Assembly (NCBI GenBank): GCA_031771865.1
Contig: JASISA010000036.1
Span: forward strand, 310,001-374,000
DNA: 64,000 bases
Source: Nothophaeocryptopus gaeumannii
Taxonomy: Eukaryota; Ascomycota; Dothideomycetes; Mycosphaerellales; Mycosphaerellaceae
Direction of reading: 5' to 3'
Below, piece by piece: positions 1 through 11,219 of the stretch (position 1 is its first letter; each line of letters begins with the position of its first letter). A program made the translations under genes and the position numbers. The notes beneath the pieces were generated by a model, which saw nothing but the letters and a program-made list of their open reading frames with translations, was not told the DNA's origin and searched no databases.

Positions 1-1
1 T

Positions 2-443
2 TACCTGCAACACCCGGATCTCCTGGCCTATCACAAGAAACACGGTATCGCCACTTCCGCCTACGGTCCTCTCACCTCCGTGACCAAAGGAGCAGGAGGA
101 CCGGTTGATCCAGTGTTGGAAAAACTGGCAAAGAAATACGCTGTTTCTCCCGGAGAAATTTGTCTTCGGTGGTGTATTGATCAGGATATTGTGGCTATTA
201 CGACGAGTAGCAAGGAGCAGAGATTGAGTGATTATCTGAGGGCTATGACTTTTAAGTTGACGCCGAAAGAGATTCAAGAAGTAAGTTTCCCCGAATATAA
301 AAGAGATGATGGAGGTGGGTGAGAAAGATGTGAGAGGGATTGCTGACTTATTATGTGTGTGACTACAGATCAATGAGGAGGGCACCAAGAAACACTTCCG
401 CGGTTTCTGGAACCATATCTTCAAGGACGATGATCGGAGGTAG
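2..443 (+). CDS. Aldo-keto reductase, C-terminal part (5' end outside window)
   Basis: This is the last ~90 residues of an NADPH-dependent aldo-keto reductase of the xylose/glycerol-reductase (GCY1/YPR1-like) type, which reduces small aldehydes or ketones in the cytosol. Exon one is open from base 2 to 280. An 88-nt intron (281-368, GTAAGT...ACAG) follows, and the last exon (369-443) ends with TAG. The residues LAYHKKHGIATSAYGPL correspond to the strand after the QxExHP region of the barrel. ICLRWCIDQD and AITTSSKEQR match the cofactor-binding 'LRW..Q...IPKS' region, although the usual Pro-Lys-Ser reads Thr-Thr-Ser-Ser, so 2'-phosphate recognition may differ. The catalytic Asp, Tyr, Lys and His lie upstream of the window. 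The family call is secure; the substrate cannot be inferred. Confidence 0.85.
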
Positions 444-1196
444 ATGGAATAAAGTATCATGCTAAGCCTTGGGAAAGAAACATGCAAGATCTAAGATCGT
501 CTGCAATACTCAGTCCTTCCGCAAGAAGGGAGGCCTCCTGTTCGCTCGACATAGTTACCATTCTTGGGCAGTACTCTCATCGCTCATCCGCTCATCATGG
601 CTCATGTCACACTCATACTCTGTCGCTCAATAGCATGCACGTGCTTACTTCCTCGCGGCCCCAGGAGCATCAGTGGAAAGAGCTCCTCCAAATTCCTTTG
701 AGATCTTCTTGCAGGAAGACTCAATGAAGATGGGAAAATCTGATGCTGACACGATCGTGATATCAAAACTGGCCATGGCGCTTGCTCTATTGTCCTCTTT
801 CAGCGTCCGCCGTTCTGTATGAAGACGACTCTGCTGGAGCAGTCTGATGCTGATGAAGTGTTTAGATCAGTGACAGCATGCCGACAGGTCTTGAGGATAG
901 GTTGGCTCGAGTAGAGACGAAGTGATTGAGAAAGAGCCCCTGAGTGGGTTGAGCCGGAAGTACAAATGCATGTATCATTGCCAGTACAGCCGGATCTCAT
1001 TCACGCGCCATCCACATCTATCAGGTATATCTCTCTTTCATTCCATGCACGTGCCGCGCAAGCAATACGCAATCAATCACCCAGTGTAGAGGCACATCCA
1101 AAGGAAAAGCACAGTTCACACTCACACCTCTATATCCATGCTCTTACTCTTGCTGTCCGAAGAAAGTCAAACTCCGTGTATAACACCAGCGCTAAA
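444..1196. other. Intergenic, convergent 3' regions
   Basis: This lies between the 3' ends of the reductase (plus) and YHM2 (minus). The short open frames have no initiator context, splice logic or recognisable composition. It probably holds only 3' untranslated sequence. Confidence 0.6.
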
Positions 1197-2271
1197 TCAG
1201 TGCTTAGCAGTCACAGCCTCGCCAGTCGCCTTCTCCACCATGTCTTTTGCAATGTCGCCGAGTGCTACCATGCACACCGTCTGCCAGACACCCAGACCGA
1301 TACGGGGCGCGACACCGCGGTAGAGACCTTTGAGACCAGAGGTCTTGTAAATGTAGGAGAAAGTGTTGCCGACTGTCATTTTCTTAGGGCGGTTGGGGTC
1401 TTCCGTCTTGGACTGCATTTCCACGCGGACGACCTCGATGGGCTGGTTCCAGGCGCTGAGACCTCCTCCGAGAGCGGAAGCGAGGACTCGTTCCGGGGCG
1501 GTGAGCTTTTCTTTGGTGTCGGTTTTGCCGGTGAAGCTGCGGATTCCGTTCTCACTGGAGGAAGTTCTTGTCAGTATGTGCTCTCCCAAGTGAGCTACGT
1601 ATAATAGTTCTTGGACTTACGCGACTCTGCTGAGACCGAAACGCGAACCCCAGTTGGTGACCTGTCGCACGGCGACCGCGTTCACACCCTTATTGATACC
1701 CTTGATACCCTCAGCGCGGTAGATGTTCATGAACGTCTCCATAGTGCCCGGGGGCTTGACACCTGACGCCGCAGCCTTGTGCTTGGTCATCTCGACCGTC
1801 TTCATGCACGTGCAGAAACCCATGGTCGCGTATGCCTGCGCAAGACCTCCCGTCATACCCCCGCTGATACCAGCGACGAAGTTGTTCGCGCCGAAGGACG
1901 TGGCGTAGTACTCGGCTTCCGAGGCGACGAAGAGGAGGACGGCGCCCTTCGTGGAGGCTTCGATCCAGGCCCAGGGGATGAGACCTTGGTAGACTGTGTC
2001 CTCTCATTAGCCTCTAGATGTTGCATACCTTGAATGCTGCTTGCTACTCACACCCCAAGAGTCCACCACGGCTCCAAATCCTGGCAACCGCACCAGCCAT
2101 GCCGTCCTTGCGGTTGGCAGCCATGGTCGTCTTCATGACCTCTAGCGGCTGGCCGAGCGTGGTGACCTCGAACATGTTGAGACCGGCGCCCAGTAAAAGA
2201 TTGCTAAACTTCACGGGCTTCTTCTCGAGCTTCGCGCTCTCGCCGGTGATCTTGGCTGTGGTAGACGACAT
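1197..2271 (-). CDS. YHM2: Mitochondrial citrate/2-oxoglutarate carrier Yhm2
   Basis: This is a mitochondrial carrier family (SLC25) protein that exchanges matrix citrate for cytosolic 2-oxoglutarate, supplying cytosolic citrate and NADPH. Three exons, 2271-2052, 1993-1621 and 1554-1197, join in phase to 316 residues, the usual length. The Yhm2 signature runs throughout: TTLGQPLEVMKTTMAANR, YQGLIPWAWIEAST, MGFCTCMKTVEMTKHK, RQVTNWGSRFGLSR, ALGGGLSAWNQPIEVVRVEMQS and GLKGLYRGVAPRIGLG. The three carrier repeats follow the non-standard Yhm2 pattern rather than the textbook PxD/ExxK motif. The start is the first ATG before the conserved KKPVKFSNLLLG. Citrate synthase follows upstream on the same strand, so the enzyme making citrate and its exporter are neighbours with separate promoters. 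Confidence 0.96.
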
Positions 2272-3397
2272 GCTGGTATGGGTATTTGCTACGCGTGAGA
2301 GGGCCGGACCAAGGCAATCGAGCGGCTTCCTCGCCTAGAGGGAGTGATGTTGATAGAGATGTGTGTGGATGATGTGTTGAGTGCGGTGTGAGGAGGGTGT
2401 CTCTCGGGAATCGGTTGAGATTTGGCGATAACGTCTAGGGGTCGTTCCTGCTGCTTGGTGCTTGATCTCCTGACTACAGCAATGTCCCGAGCGGTACAAA
2501 GAGCTGATTCCTGGGGTGAGCTGTGCGGAGAAGTCCTGGTGAAGTCTCAAAATGAACAAAAACAAAAAGAACAAAAACAATTCTTGCTTGTTCTGCTCCG
2601 AAGCGACTTGCTGCGTAAGATTCTCACGGACCTGAGAGAGCTGCAAGATACAATTTTGGGCCGAGAGCTGGAAAGTCTATTTACATCTCAACCATCACCA
2701 CCGATGACCGTCCGGCTCCCACCACAGCATCGTCAGCTCATCCACCGAAGCCGAGCGTAGTCTGCACGAATTGCCCGACAACTGCATAATCAGGTCCGCC
2801 GTGATCTCATTCGATGCTGTTTTGATTCCCCCAGCCGGTTGAGGTGAGGCTCAACCGCGCATTGGCCCAATATAAGGAAAACGCTCCGGGATCGTAAGCC
2901 TCATGTCTCGAAAGCGATAACGATGCACAGATGGAGGAGGACGCAACAGGGTCTCCATAGACCGCCTCGTACCGAGCTTCCAAGCATTTGTCCATGGTCT
3001 CAGCATCGTAAGATGTGCTTCCAATTCACTTGAAGACAGCTGTCCAGAAAAGCGTTGGAGAAGTGATGGATCTCTGCCGTACGAAACAAGCTGTCGCTTA
3101 TGACATTGATCTTACATAGGAAATATCTAGCTGTGACAGTCGCTTTACAAACAACAGTCAAACAACACCTCTAGCCCCTTGCGTTCCCAAACAGCGCTCC
3201 CTACGTAGATAGTCGAAGCTTGTAATACATATGCGAAGCGCTTTTCATACCCATGCACATGCACTCGCAATCACCAATCGTACAGGTCAGTGGCCTGTTC
3301 TTCCAACTTCTCTCCCACCTCCGTCACCTCCAAGAAGACTCAAAGCGCGATTGATGCGCGAGCTTCTTCGGGGCAGAATTGGCAACTTGTAAGCAGT
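2272..3397. other. Intergenic: YHM2 promoter/leader and citrate synthase 3' region
   Basis: This 1.1-kb gap holds the YHM2 promoter side and the 3' end of citrate synthase. It includes an A-rich tract near 2550-2580 (repeated acaaaa units). Open frames on both strands (about 62-112 codons) are unlike known proteins and lack splice support. I see no RNA gene. Confidence 0.6.
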
Positions 3398-4905
3398 TCA
3401 GAGCTTAGCGCCGACAAGCTTGGCCCAAGCCTCAGTGCTGAACGACTTTGGTCGCTCTATTGGTGCACCAACAGCGCGGTCAATTATGAGCTGTGGGAGG
3501 ACACCAATGGCTCTGCTGACACCGAAAAGGACAGTGTAGAAGTTCTGCTCGGTGAGGCCGTAGTACTGGAGGAGGACGCCGGAGTGTGCGTCAACGTTCG
3601 GGTATGGGTTCTTGGTCTTTCCGTGCTCCGTGAGGACACCTGGAGCGATCTTGTAGACTTGGGAGACAAGCTTGAACATTGGGTCGTCTGGCAGGTGCTT
3701 GAGCGCAAACTCGCGCTGAGAGACGTAACGTGGATCAGTCTTGCGGAGCACAGCGTGCCCGTAACCTGGAACAACACGACCAGCCTTGAGAGTGTCCCAG
3801 AGGTACTTGGTGATGTTCTCGTCAGACAGATCGCTACCAACAGTCTTCTTCATCTCCAAAAGCCAGTTGAGCACCTCCTGGTTGGCGAGACCGTGGAGAG
3901 GGCCAGCAAGGCCGTTGAGACCGGCGGCGAGCGAGAGGAAAGGCGAGGAGAGAGCAGATCCGACAAGGTGGGTAGTGTGGGCGGAGACGTTACCACCCTC
4001 GTGGTCAGTGTGGATGGTCAGGTAGAGGCGCATGAGCTCGACAAAGTCAGTGTTCTCGGCGAAGCCCAGCTGGTTGGCCAAGTTCCAGCTGTAGTCCTTG
4101 TCCTTCTGCACAGCTGGGACCTTGCCATCCTTGTACACGTTGCGGTAGATGCGCGAAGCAATGGTTGGCAGCTTAGCGATCAAGTCCATGCTGTCCTCGA
4201 AAGTGTGCTCCCAGTACTCGGTCTTCTTGATACCCTTTGCGTATGCCTTGGCGAAGGCAGACTCGTGCTCGAGCGCAGTGACGGCGAGGGAGAACTGAGC
4301 CATTGGGTGGAGGTCAGACGGGCAGCGGTCGATGAGCTCGGTGACAAATGATGGGACGTCGGAGCGGGCAGCCCATTCTGCGGAGAGATCGCGGACCTGC
4401 TGCTCAGTGGGGACCTCGCCGGTCAGGAGGAGCCAGAAAAGGCCCTCTGGCAGAGGTTCTTGTCCACCTGGAGCCTTTGGCAGAAGCTCCTGGCATTCTG
4501 GAATGGTCTTTCCACGGAAGCGGATACCCTCCTCAGAGTCGAGGACAGATCCCTCCCAGACGAGCGACTTGATCCCACGGGCACCGCCGTAGACCTGGTC
4601 GAGGGTCACCTCGCCGACGACCTTGTTGCCGTAGTCCTTTCTGAGCTTCTTGATCTGCTCAATCTTCTCTGGCAGGCTAGCGGCGAAGGTCTCCTTGAGG
4701 CCCTGGATGAAGAATGCCTTATCAGTCTATGTCCAATGCCATCTCAAGTGGCGCATCGTGGAGGCGACCAGCGCGCACAGCTCTTTCTCACCTTGTTGGC
4801 AGTCGCGTAGGTCCTGGCAGCGTTGACGGCGGATCGCTGGGTCCAGGTGGACTGGGTAGCCATGGTGCGGCGGAGCGCAGCGCGGGAGACACTGTTGAGA
4901 GCCAT
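3398..4905 (-). CDS. CIT1: Citrate synthase, mitochondrial
   Basis: This enzyme condenses oxaloacetate with acetyl-CoA to give citrate in the mitochondrial matrix, the first step of the TCA cycle. Exon one (4905-4792) encodes 38 residues: an Arg/Ser/Ala-rich, acid-free presequence with RRT and RTYATANK near the expected cleavage site. The 65-nt intron is 4791-4727. Exon two (4726-3398) runs without a break to the stop, giving 480 residues. The catalytic triad is visible: His in GPLHGLANQEVL, His in VPGYGHAVLRKTDPRY and Asp in NVDAHSG. The C-terminal IERPKS is typical of fungal mitochondrial enzymes. There is no SKL-type peroxisomal signal (it ends VGAKL), so this is the mitochondrial form. 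A long antisense frame (3290-4351) is a codon-bias shadow. Confidence 0.97.
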
Positions 4906-6182
4906 CTTCAAGAAACAAATCTGATGATGGACGAGCTAGATGTAAGATGATAACAAGGAGGAACCAGTCCGGACAATGGCGTCGGAGCTGGGGACGAGAG
5001 CGCAGAAAGGCACAGACAGATTATTATCGCTGGTACTGGGGTGAGAAAAGTTGACTGAGAGCTTCGACTTCCTTCCGAGGGGTGGATCGTGCAGCAACGC
5101 CGACGGACTAATTGTAGGGATGGCAACCGTTCGTCTTCCCGAAGAAGCCCGCAATCTGCTTGCCGTGAAGTCCGCCTTCTCGCTCACATGCACGCTGCTT
5201 GGTGAGTACAGCAACTTATGCATGTGCTTTGTCGCCGCATGCGATAAGTGTTCAGCAATCAGTACATTCACTTCACCTGGGTATACCTTGCGACAGCTTC
5301 TTCACTTGCAGGCAGAGCTGAGAGGATCTCCGAGAATAGACTTTTTTTCTCGGAAGGGCCCGTGCATTCCGCGAAAGACCTTTTGCCTTCTCCGTGCGGT
5401 GCATCTTAGTTGCACCACCGTCGACCTCACTCCTTGTGAGTAAAAATACACCACCAGCGCCTTCTACCTGGACGATACCTTGGACCTCTCCTTCCTCATC
5501 ACCATCAGGTTCTACGCGCCGCGCTTGCCTCCTGGATAAAGTGCGACCGCCATCCGCGGTGAAGCGGCGACTACGACAATTGCTTTGGATTCGTCGTGAA
5601 CCCCAGAGTGCTGACTTCCCCTAAACCTGTCCTCTCGCAGACAATCATAAGCTCGCACCTGAGTCACTGTCAATTATTTGGCCTTTAAGAACCTCGCGCG
5701 CCGTCTGCGCTATCCTGCTCCTCGCACCATCAAAGACCGCTTACTTCGGACCACCACCAACCTCCCTGAGCTGTGAGCAGAACGCAGTAGCATCGACTCG
5801 AGTCTTCACCCTCATACGCCCTGGATCGGATCGAAACAATAGGCACATTCCACGAACATACATCAGGCTGTTGCTTGCGCGGGTGAGTAAAGGGCAGCCG
5901 TAAGAGCGGAACGTGGCTGGGCAGACAACTCGCGGTAATCTGGATCGAACGGCGCGCATACACACACGTCTGCCTTTGATAAACTTCACGGTGAACAGTA
6001 TCTGCTGTAACGTGACGGACTTTTACAACGCGCCGCAGTAGCTCTTGCGAAGACAGTCCTGCTGACCGTCAGTGACTACCAGTACGTCTGTAGACTGGTG
6101 AGGGCGGCCAACCAAGGCCAGCAGTAGCGCGTAGCACCTGGACTTTCCGTACAGGAGGCGTAGATCAGGCTCTTCTTAAATC
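4906..6182. other. Divergent intergenic between citrate synthase and SEB1
   Basis: This ~1.3-kb divergent promoter region serves citrate synthase (minus) and the Seb1-like gene (plus). It contains pyrimidine-rich stretches (about 5400-5560) like fungal promoters or leaders. No open frame here has conserved sequence or splice support, and I see no RNA gene. Confidence 0.6.
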
Positions 6183-8797
6183 ATGGCGACCGTAAATGAC
6201 CTTGACGCTCTGCTTGCGTCTTTGAACCAACTGAAGCCTCCAGGAGCGAGCAAGAACAAGATCGCAACCATCACGCAGCTATGCGTAAACAACATACAGG
6301 TACGTACAGAGTGTAAACAAATGGCATCAAACAAGGCGGGCAGGCAGACGGACAGGACGCGGGCATCCCCTTTTTTGTTCACACATATACATCTAACGCG
6401 TGCAACACGTGCGGCACTGGGCCAAGATTTGGCTGCGGAGGATTGTTCGGCAAGCTGTTGACGACATGGCTATGGCCTTTCTACCTCCACGGCGGGCGGT
6501 GGAGGTTTCCTGGATGCAGTCTTGAGTGGCTGGCCGCGATGATGGTCGCCTGCTTCACTTCGCGTGTAACTGCTGGTCTTGAACATGCTAACCTAGACTT
6601 CACAGGCTGAGTCGAATATTGTCCTGTCGTTCTATCGCGCACTTAAGAAGGCGCCCGCCACGCACAAGCTTGGTGCTTTGTATGTGATTGACAGCGTGGT
6701 GCGCCAGTGGATCGAGAAGGCCAAAGCATCTGGACAGGAGCTGAACTTCGAGGGCCGAGGAGAGCAAGGAACCTACGCAGCAGCAGTGAAGCGCGTCTCA
6801 GAGCTGATGCCCGCTTTGTTTGACGACATGGTAAAGGGTCTGCCTGCAGACCAGAAGCCCAAACTGGCGAACATGATCACCATCTGGGAACGTGGAGGCA
6901 CTTTCCCTCCGGAGAAGCTGCAAGAGTTCAAGTCCAAGCTCGGAGCCACGCCAAGCCAAGCTCCACCCGCTGCATCTGTCAACGGCTCTTCAGCACCAAC
7001 GCAGCCGTCTGCCAAACAGACGTCAGGTGAGAAGTTCATGGCTCCTCGTCCTACCAGACCTCTTCACACACCAGTTGGATATCCACCGCGGCAGCTGTTT
7101 GATCAAGGATTGATACCAGGCAAGTCAGGACCGCCGCCGCCGCCGACTAACGGCGCGCATGCACCTACTCCCATGCAGCAACCTAACCTTGATCCTCGCC
7201 AACAACATCACCACCCATCGGCACCGCCGCCGCCAGCACAAACCGCGGCTCCTCCAACGGATGTCAACAGCATTTTGGCGGCGCTCTCACGGGCAGCCCC
7301 TGCTGCGCCCACGCCCACCTACCCACCAGCTGGTCACACCGCCGCGCCCGCTCCACCGCCACCGAATCGGTTGCCCGCGAATCTTGCTGCTCTACTAGGA
7401 CAGGCTGCGCCTCAGTTTGCAGCATCGCAGATGCCACAGCCCGTCCAGTACGCATACCCTGACGCGTACTCGGGACCTCCTTCTGCGCCTCCCATGCAAA
7501 ACCCTGCTTTTCAGCCACCAAATCCATTCTACGCCCCACATCCGCCTCCATCGATCCCACAGGCATACTCGGTTGCTCCACCGCCACCGCAGCCTCCTCA
7601 GCAGGCCGCAGATCCTTTAGCGCCGCTCCGTGGTTATCTCCCTGACAACATTTTGAACGACCGTGCCAAGTTAGTGCCGGCCTTGCAGCTCTTGCAGGAC
7701 CTCCAAAAAGATGGCATCGGACCTGATAAGTGGGGTCCAGTACTGCAGGCCTTCGAAGAGCAATTCAAGCCGGCAGCTCCATCTGCGTACAATGAGCAGC
7801 CTGAGTACGCGCGACGTGGTCGAAGCCGTAGCCCGGATCGGGGCGGTCGCGGAGGCGGAGGGAGAGGTAGTCCCGTGTATGGCTCTTACGATGCTCAGGC
7901 CGCCAAGAATCCAGACTCTCGCGACCCTCGAGGCCGCGGACGATACAGACAACGGTCGCCAATTCGCAACAGCCCGGGCGCTACCAACTTTGGTGGAGCG
8001 CAACCCAAATACATCGCCTTCGACAGCGCCCTTCCACCTGACAACATCAAGGTCCTCTCGCGTACGCTCTTCGTTGGTGGCGCGAATGGAACACAGCAAG
8101 AGATTCAAGAGGTTTTTGAGCGCTTCGGACGGGTGCAGACCTGCATTGCCAATCGCGAGAAGCGCCACGCTTTCGTGAAGATGACGACTCGGCCTTTTGC
8201 TCTCGCCGCGAAGCAAGGCATGGAGGATCTGCAGAACCGCAACGACCGGGAGGTCATGAATGTCGCTCGACAGACTAAATGGGGCGTTGGGTTCGGTCCC
8301 CGCGAGTGCTGTGACTACATGCGCGGAGAGAGCATCATCCCCATCCACAAGCTGACTGAAGCCGACATGAAGTGGCTTCTCACCGCCGAGTACGGTGGTA
8401 CGGGCGGCACACCGGTGGAGGGTGGTATGGTACTCGAAGAGCCCGACATTGAGATTGGTGCCGGTGTCAGCAGCAAGGCGATGAGCAAGCGTGTCGGCCC
8501 TGACCACAGCCAGCCGCAGCCGAAGAGACAGCGAGAAGATCGCCGTCACGGTAAGAACAAGGGTGGTCACAACGATCGGGATCCAGCATACGGCGGCTAC
8601 AATGGTGCAGCTGGTGGCCCACCGACTATGGACTACAGCTATGCTCGTCCTGAGCCCGTTGCTGGTACGTGTGATTCTTCTATCAATCTATGACTCTCGT
8701 CATTGCTGACACGATGACAGTTGCAACTCCACCCGCCGTCCCGGGCTTCGGCTTCAACCTCGGACTGCCTCCGAACGGCCAGAACACCTATCGGTAG
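6183..8797 (+). CDS. SEB1: Seb1/Nrd1-type RNA Pol II CTD-binding, RNA-binding termination factor
   Basis: The product binds the phosphorylated Pol II C-terminal domain and nascent RNA, guiding 3' processing and termination. Exons are 6183-6299, 6606-8664 and 8721-8797, giving 750 residues. Residues 1 to ~150 form the CID (starting DLDALLASLNQLKPPG, with KLGALYVIDSVVRQW and LANMITIWERGGTFP). A long Pro/Gln/Ala-rich linker follows, then an Arg-Ser/Arg-Gly patch (RRGRSRSPDRGGRGG) and the split Nrd1/Seb1 RRM at ~515-600 (SRTLFVGGANGT, RHAFVKM, WGVGFGPRECCDY). After the RRM, a basic KRQREDRRHGKNK segment could be a nuclear signal. The start ATG sits directly on the conserved first CID helix. Intron one (306 nt) is several times longer than others here, with a perfect GCTAAC branch point. 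The domain pair separates it from Pcf11 (no RRM) and Rtt103. Confidence 0.94.
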
Positions 8798-9369
8798 GAT
8801 CGAAAGGACAGCAAGCAATCTTCGGAAGGCGAACAAGGCAGTGAAAAGCATTGATTGAGCATAGCGTGGATTGATTCTTGAGGGTGTGTACTGTTACTGC
8901 ATTTTACACTCAGGTACGTTGCCTGGAGCGTTACGGGAATCGTGGGAGTAAACAATACAGCTCCGGGCAACTCAAATGGCGTGGCTCAAATTTATACCTG
9001 AAGACACAGAATCGAAAGGCGAGCTTTGAGGTGAAGTCTGAAACTGTCCGGTGGTGTCCTAATTACTATGCACGGTCCTACGCTTCAGCCGCACCTACGG
9101 GCATCTGACGAATACCACAGCTCGACTTCGCCTCGTAGTCTTACATATTTCTCTGAAGTTATCTGAACAGCAATCAGTGAAGAAGTCACTGAGTTGTGCC
9201 TGGCAATGTTGGTGACGGCACGGAAACTACGGCATCGAGTATCTCATTCGGGCCAATGCTAACACGGCTGACACACGTGAAGTCATCAAACATCTCCCGA
9301 GTGGTATAGTCTATACATATCGCTTACCTCTGCACTCCACTTGATCGACTGCAGTAAAGCACAAACAAC
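8798..9369. other. Intergenic between SEB1 and the P450
   Basis: This holds the SEB1 3' end and the P450 promoter. An open frame at 8878-9108 has no recognisable features. No RNA gene or repeat was noticed. Confidence 0.55.
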
Positions 9370-10980
9370 ATGGACACCAACCTGCTTCTCCTCGCCGCCG
9401 CCGGCGTGCTGGCGTGGATACTCTGGACAGCAATCTACCGCCTCTTCCTACACCCACTGGCCAAGATCCCGGGACCACGATTACCCGCCCTCACAAAATG
9501 GTACGAATGCTATTACGAAGTCTGGCTTCCTGGACAGTACCCCTTCAAAATCAAACAACTCCACGAGAAATATGGACCGGTTATACGGCCTGTGCCTGAT
9601 GAAGTGCATATCGACGACCCGGAGTTTCTGGATACAATCTATGCGCTGAGGAATAGGAACCATTCGGTTGATTCCGGATTGATGGTTGAGCAGAGTGTGG
9701 GAGGTGCGGAGGAGTTTCATGCTCATAAGATTAGGAGGGATGCTCTGAGTCCGTTCTTTAGTCAGAAGTTTATGTTGAGTGTGGAGGATGTCATCCTGAA
9801 CAAAGGAGACAAATTACTGGATATATTCAACTCAGCGCTCAAATCAGGAGGGGAGCCGTTGAATTTGTCGGACGCATACCTCGCCTTCTCGAACGATCTC
9901 GTGAGGAATTTCTGTTTCGGCTCCGACAGCAACCTCCTCCACGACTTACAAGAAGCGAGTAAACAACGAGAAGACCTTGCCCGCCTCCTCACAGGCGTCA
10001 AAATTAACCGTCATTTCCCTTGGGTTGGCAGCCTCCTCCCTCTGATCCTCGGCAAATCCGCAATCCCTCCTGCGGTCATGGATTTACTCCGCTTCAAAGC
10101 CCGCGCTCTCGAGAATATCGAAGCTGTGTTGCAGGATAAGAAAGACGAGAAGAAAGGTCGCCATTCCGTCTTCCATGAATTGAGGGATAATCCCAACCTT
10201 CCACCTGAAGAGAAGACCGCGAAGAGGTTACAGGACGAAGCTACACTTATCGTCATGGCTGGAACGGAATCTCTTGCGAAGAGTTTGGGATATGGGACGT
10301 ACTACCTCCTTGCTAACCCGAGCACGCTCGAGAAATTGCGTAGCGAATTGAGGGAGGCGAAAGAGAAAGCCAGTGATGGGAAGTCTTTGAGTCTGGCAAC
10401 ACTCCTCACCCTCCCTTACCTCTCCGCCACGATCACAGAAATCAACCGCCTTACTTTCGGAGTCACAAGCCGGATGCGGCGCTACAGTCCATCCGAAACC
10501 CTCACGTACACGGCGAGCTATGGACCACACAAAGGTACTACATATGTTTTCCCGCCGAGGACGAAGATGTCCTGCATCACATACTGCACACATACGAATG
10601 AGGACCTCTTCCCCGACGCTCTCAAGTTTGAGCCAGAGAGGTTCATAAGTAAAGGGGAGGAGGAGGATAAGGAAGAAGTGAACCGGCGGAAGAAATGTAT
10701 GATGGCGATGGGGAAGGGACATCGTCGGTGTTTGGGGATGAATTTGGCAAATGCTGGTGAGTGGAAGCCCCCCTCTCGTCCGAATACTGTAGTAAATCAT
10801 TTGATTGACATTGCGTTTGCAGGCATGTGTCTTGTGCTGAGTGCAATTTGTGGGTATGAGTTGGAGTTGTTTGAGACGGAATATGAGGATGTGGCGTTTT
10901 TGCATGATTATCACATTGCGTTTCCGAGGTTAGATACGAAGGGGATTAGGGTGAAGGTGGAAGGGAAGAGGGAGTTGTGA
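9370..10980 (+). CDS. Cytochrome P450 monooxygenase, CYP58/trichodiene-oxygenase-like
   Basis: This is a microsomal P450. An N-terminal anchor (residues ~3-27) leads to LHPLAKIPGPRLPALTKW, the proline-rich hinge. The I-helix oxygen-binding site reads VMAGTESLAKS, the K-helix ExxR is EINR and the haem loop is MGKGHRRCLG. In that loop the usual Phe seven residues before the Cys ligand is Met. Exon one is 9370-10756, the intron is 10757-10822 (GTGAGT...GCAG) and exon two is 10823-10980, giving 514 residues. The intron is 66 nt, a multiple of three without an in-frame stop, so the unspliced frame also stays open (536 residues). Removing it restores the helix after the haem loop (NLANAGMCLVLSAI). 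The hinge and N-terminal half resemble trichodiene-oxygenase-like P450s. The substrate is unknown, and no terpene or polyketide synthase lies nearby. Confidence 0.92.
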   Translation: MDTNLLLLAAAGVLAWILWTAIYRLFLHPLAKIPGPRLPALTKWYECYYEVWLPGQYPFKIKQLHEKYGPVIRPVPDEVHIDDPEFLDTIYALRNRNHSVDSGLMVEQSVGGAEEFHAHKIRRDALSPFFSQKFMLSVEDVILNKGDKLLDIFNSALKSGGEPLNLSDAYLAFSNDLVRNFCFGSDSNLLHDLQEASKQREDLARLLTGVKINRHFPWVGSLLPLILGKSAIPPAVMDLLRFKARALENIEAVLQDKKDEKKGRHSVFHELRDNPNLPPEEKTAKRLQDEATLIVMAGTESLAKSLGYGTYYLLANPSTLEKLRSELREAKEKASDGKSLSLATLLTLPYLSATITEINRLTFGVTSRMRRYSPSETLTYTASYGPHKGTTYVFPPRTKMSCITYCTHTNEDLFPDALKFEPERFISKGEEEDKEEVNRRKKCMMAMGKGHRRCLGMNLANAGEWKPPSRPNTVVNHLIDIAFAGMCLVLSAICGYELELFETEYEDVAFLHDYHIAFPRLDTKGIRVKVEGKREL

Positions 10981-11219
10981 GTTGGAGGTAAAAGCATGTG
11001 TCTTAGTTTTGTTCTGCTTGAGCGTAAGCTAGAGAGGTCTACTTGATGCATGTAACCGCGCCTGTAACCGCATATGCGTGTCATTTCGAGCTTTCTCCTT
11101 CCCAGCAAACTATCCACTTTGCATACTGCTGCTGGTCGCGTGCTCGAATGCTCGATCGAGTCCACAACTGACGAATCGCCACATAAACATCATTCATCCC
11201 ATGTGATAACGTCACTGAT

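Noticed and set aside
3290..4351. 353-codon plus-strand open frame
   Set aside because: It is antisense to the citrate synthase exon, whose active-site motifs are complete. The frame is a codon-bias shadow.
7671..8570. 299-codon minus-strand frame
   Set aside because: It is antisense to the Seb1 RRM region and has no recognisable features.
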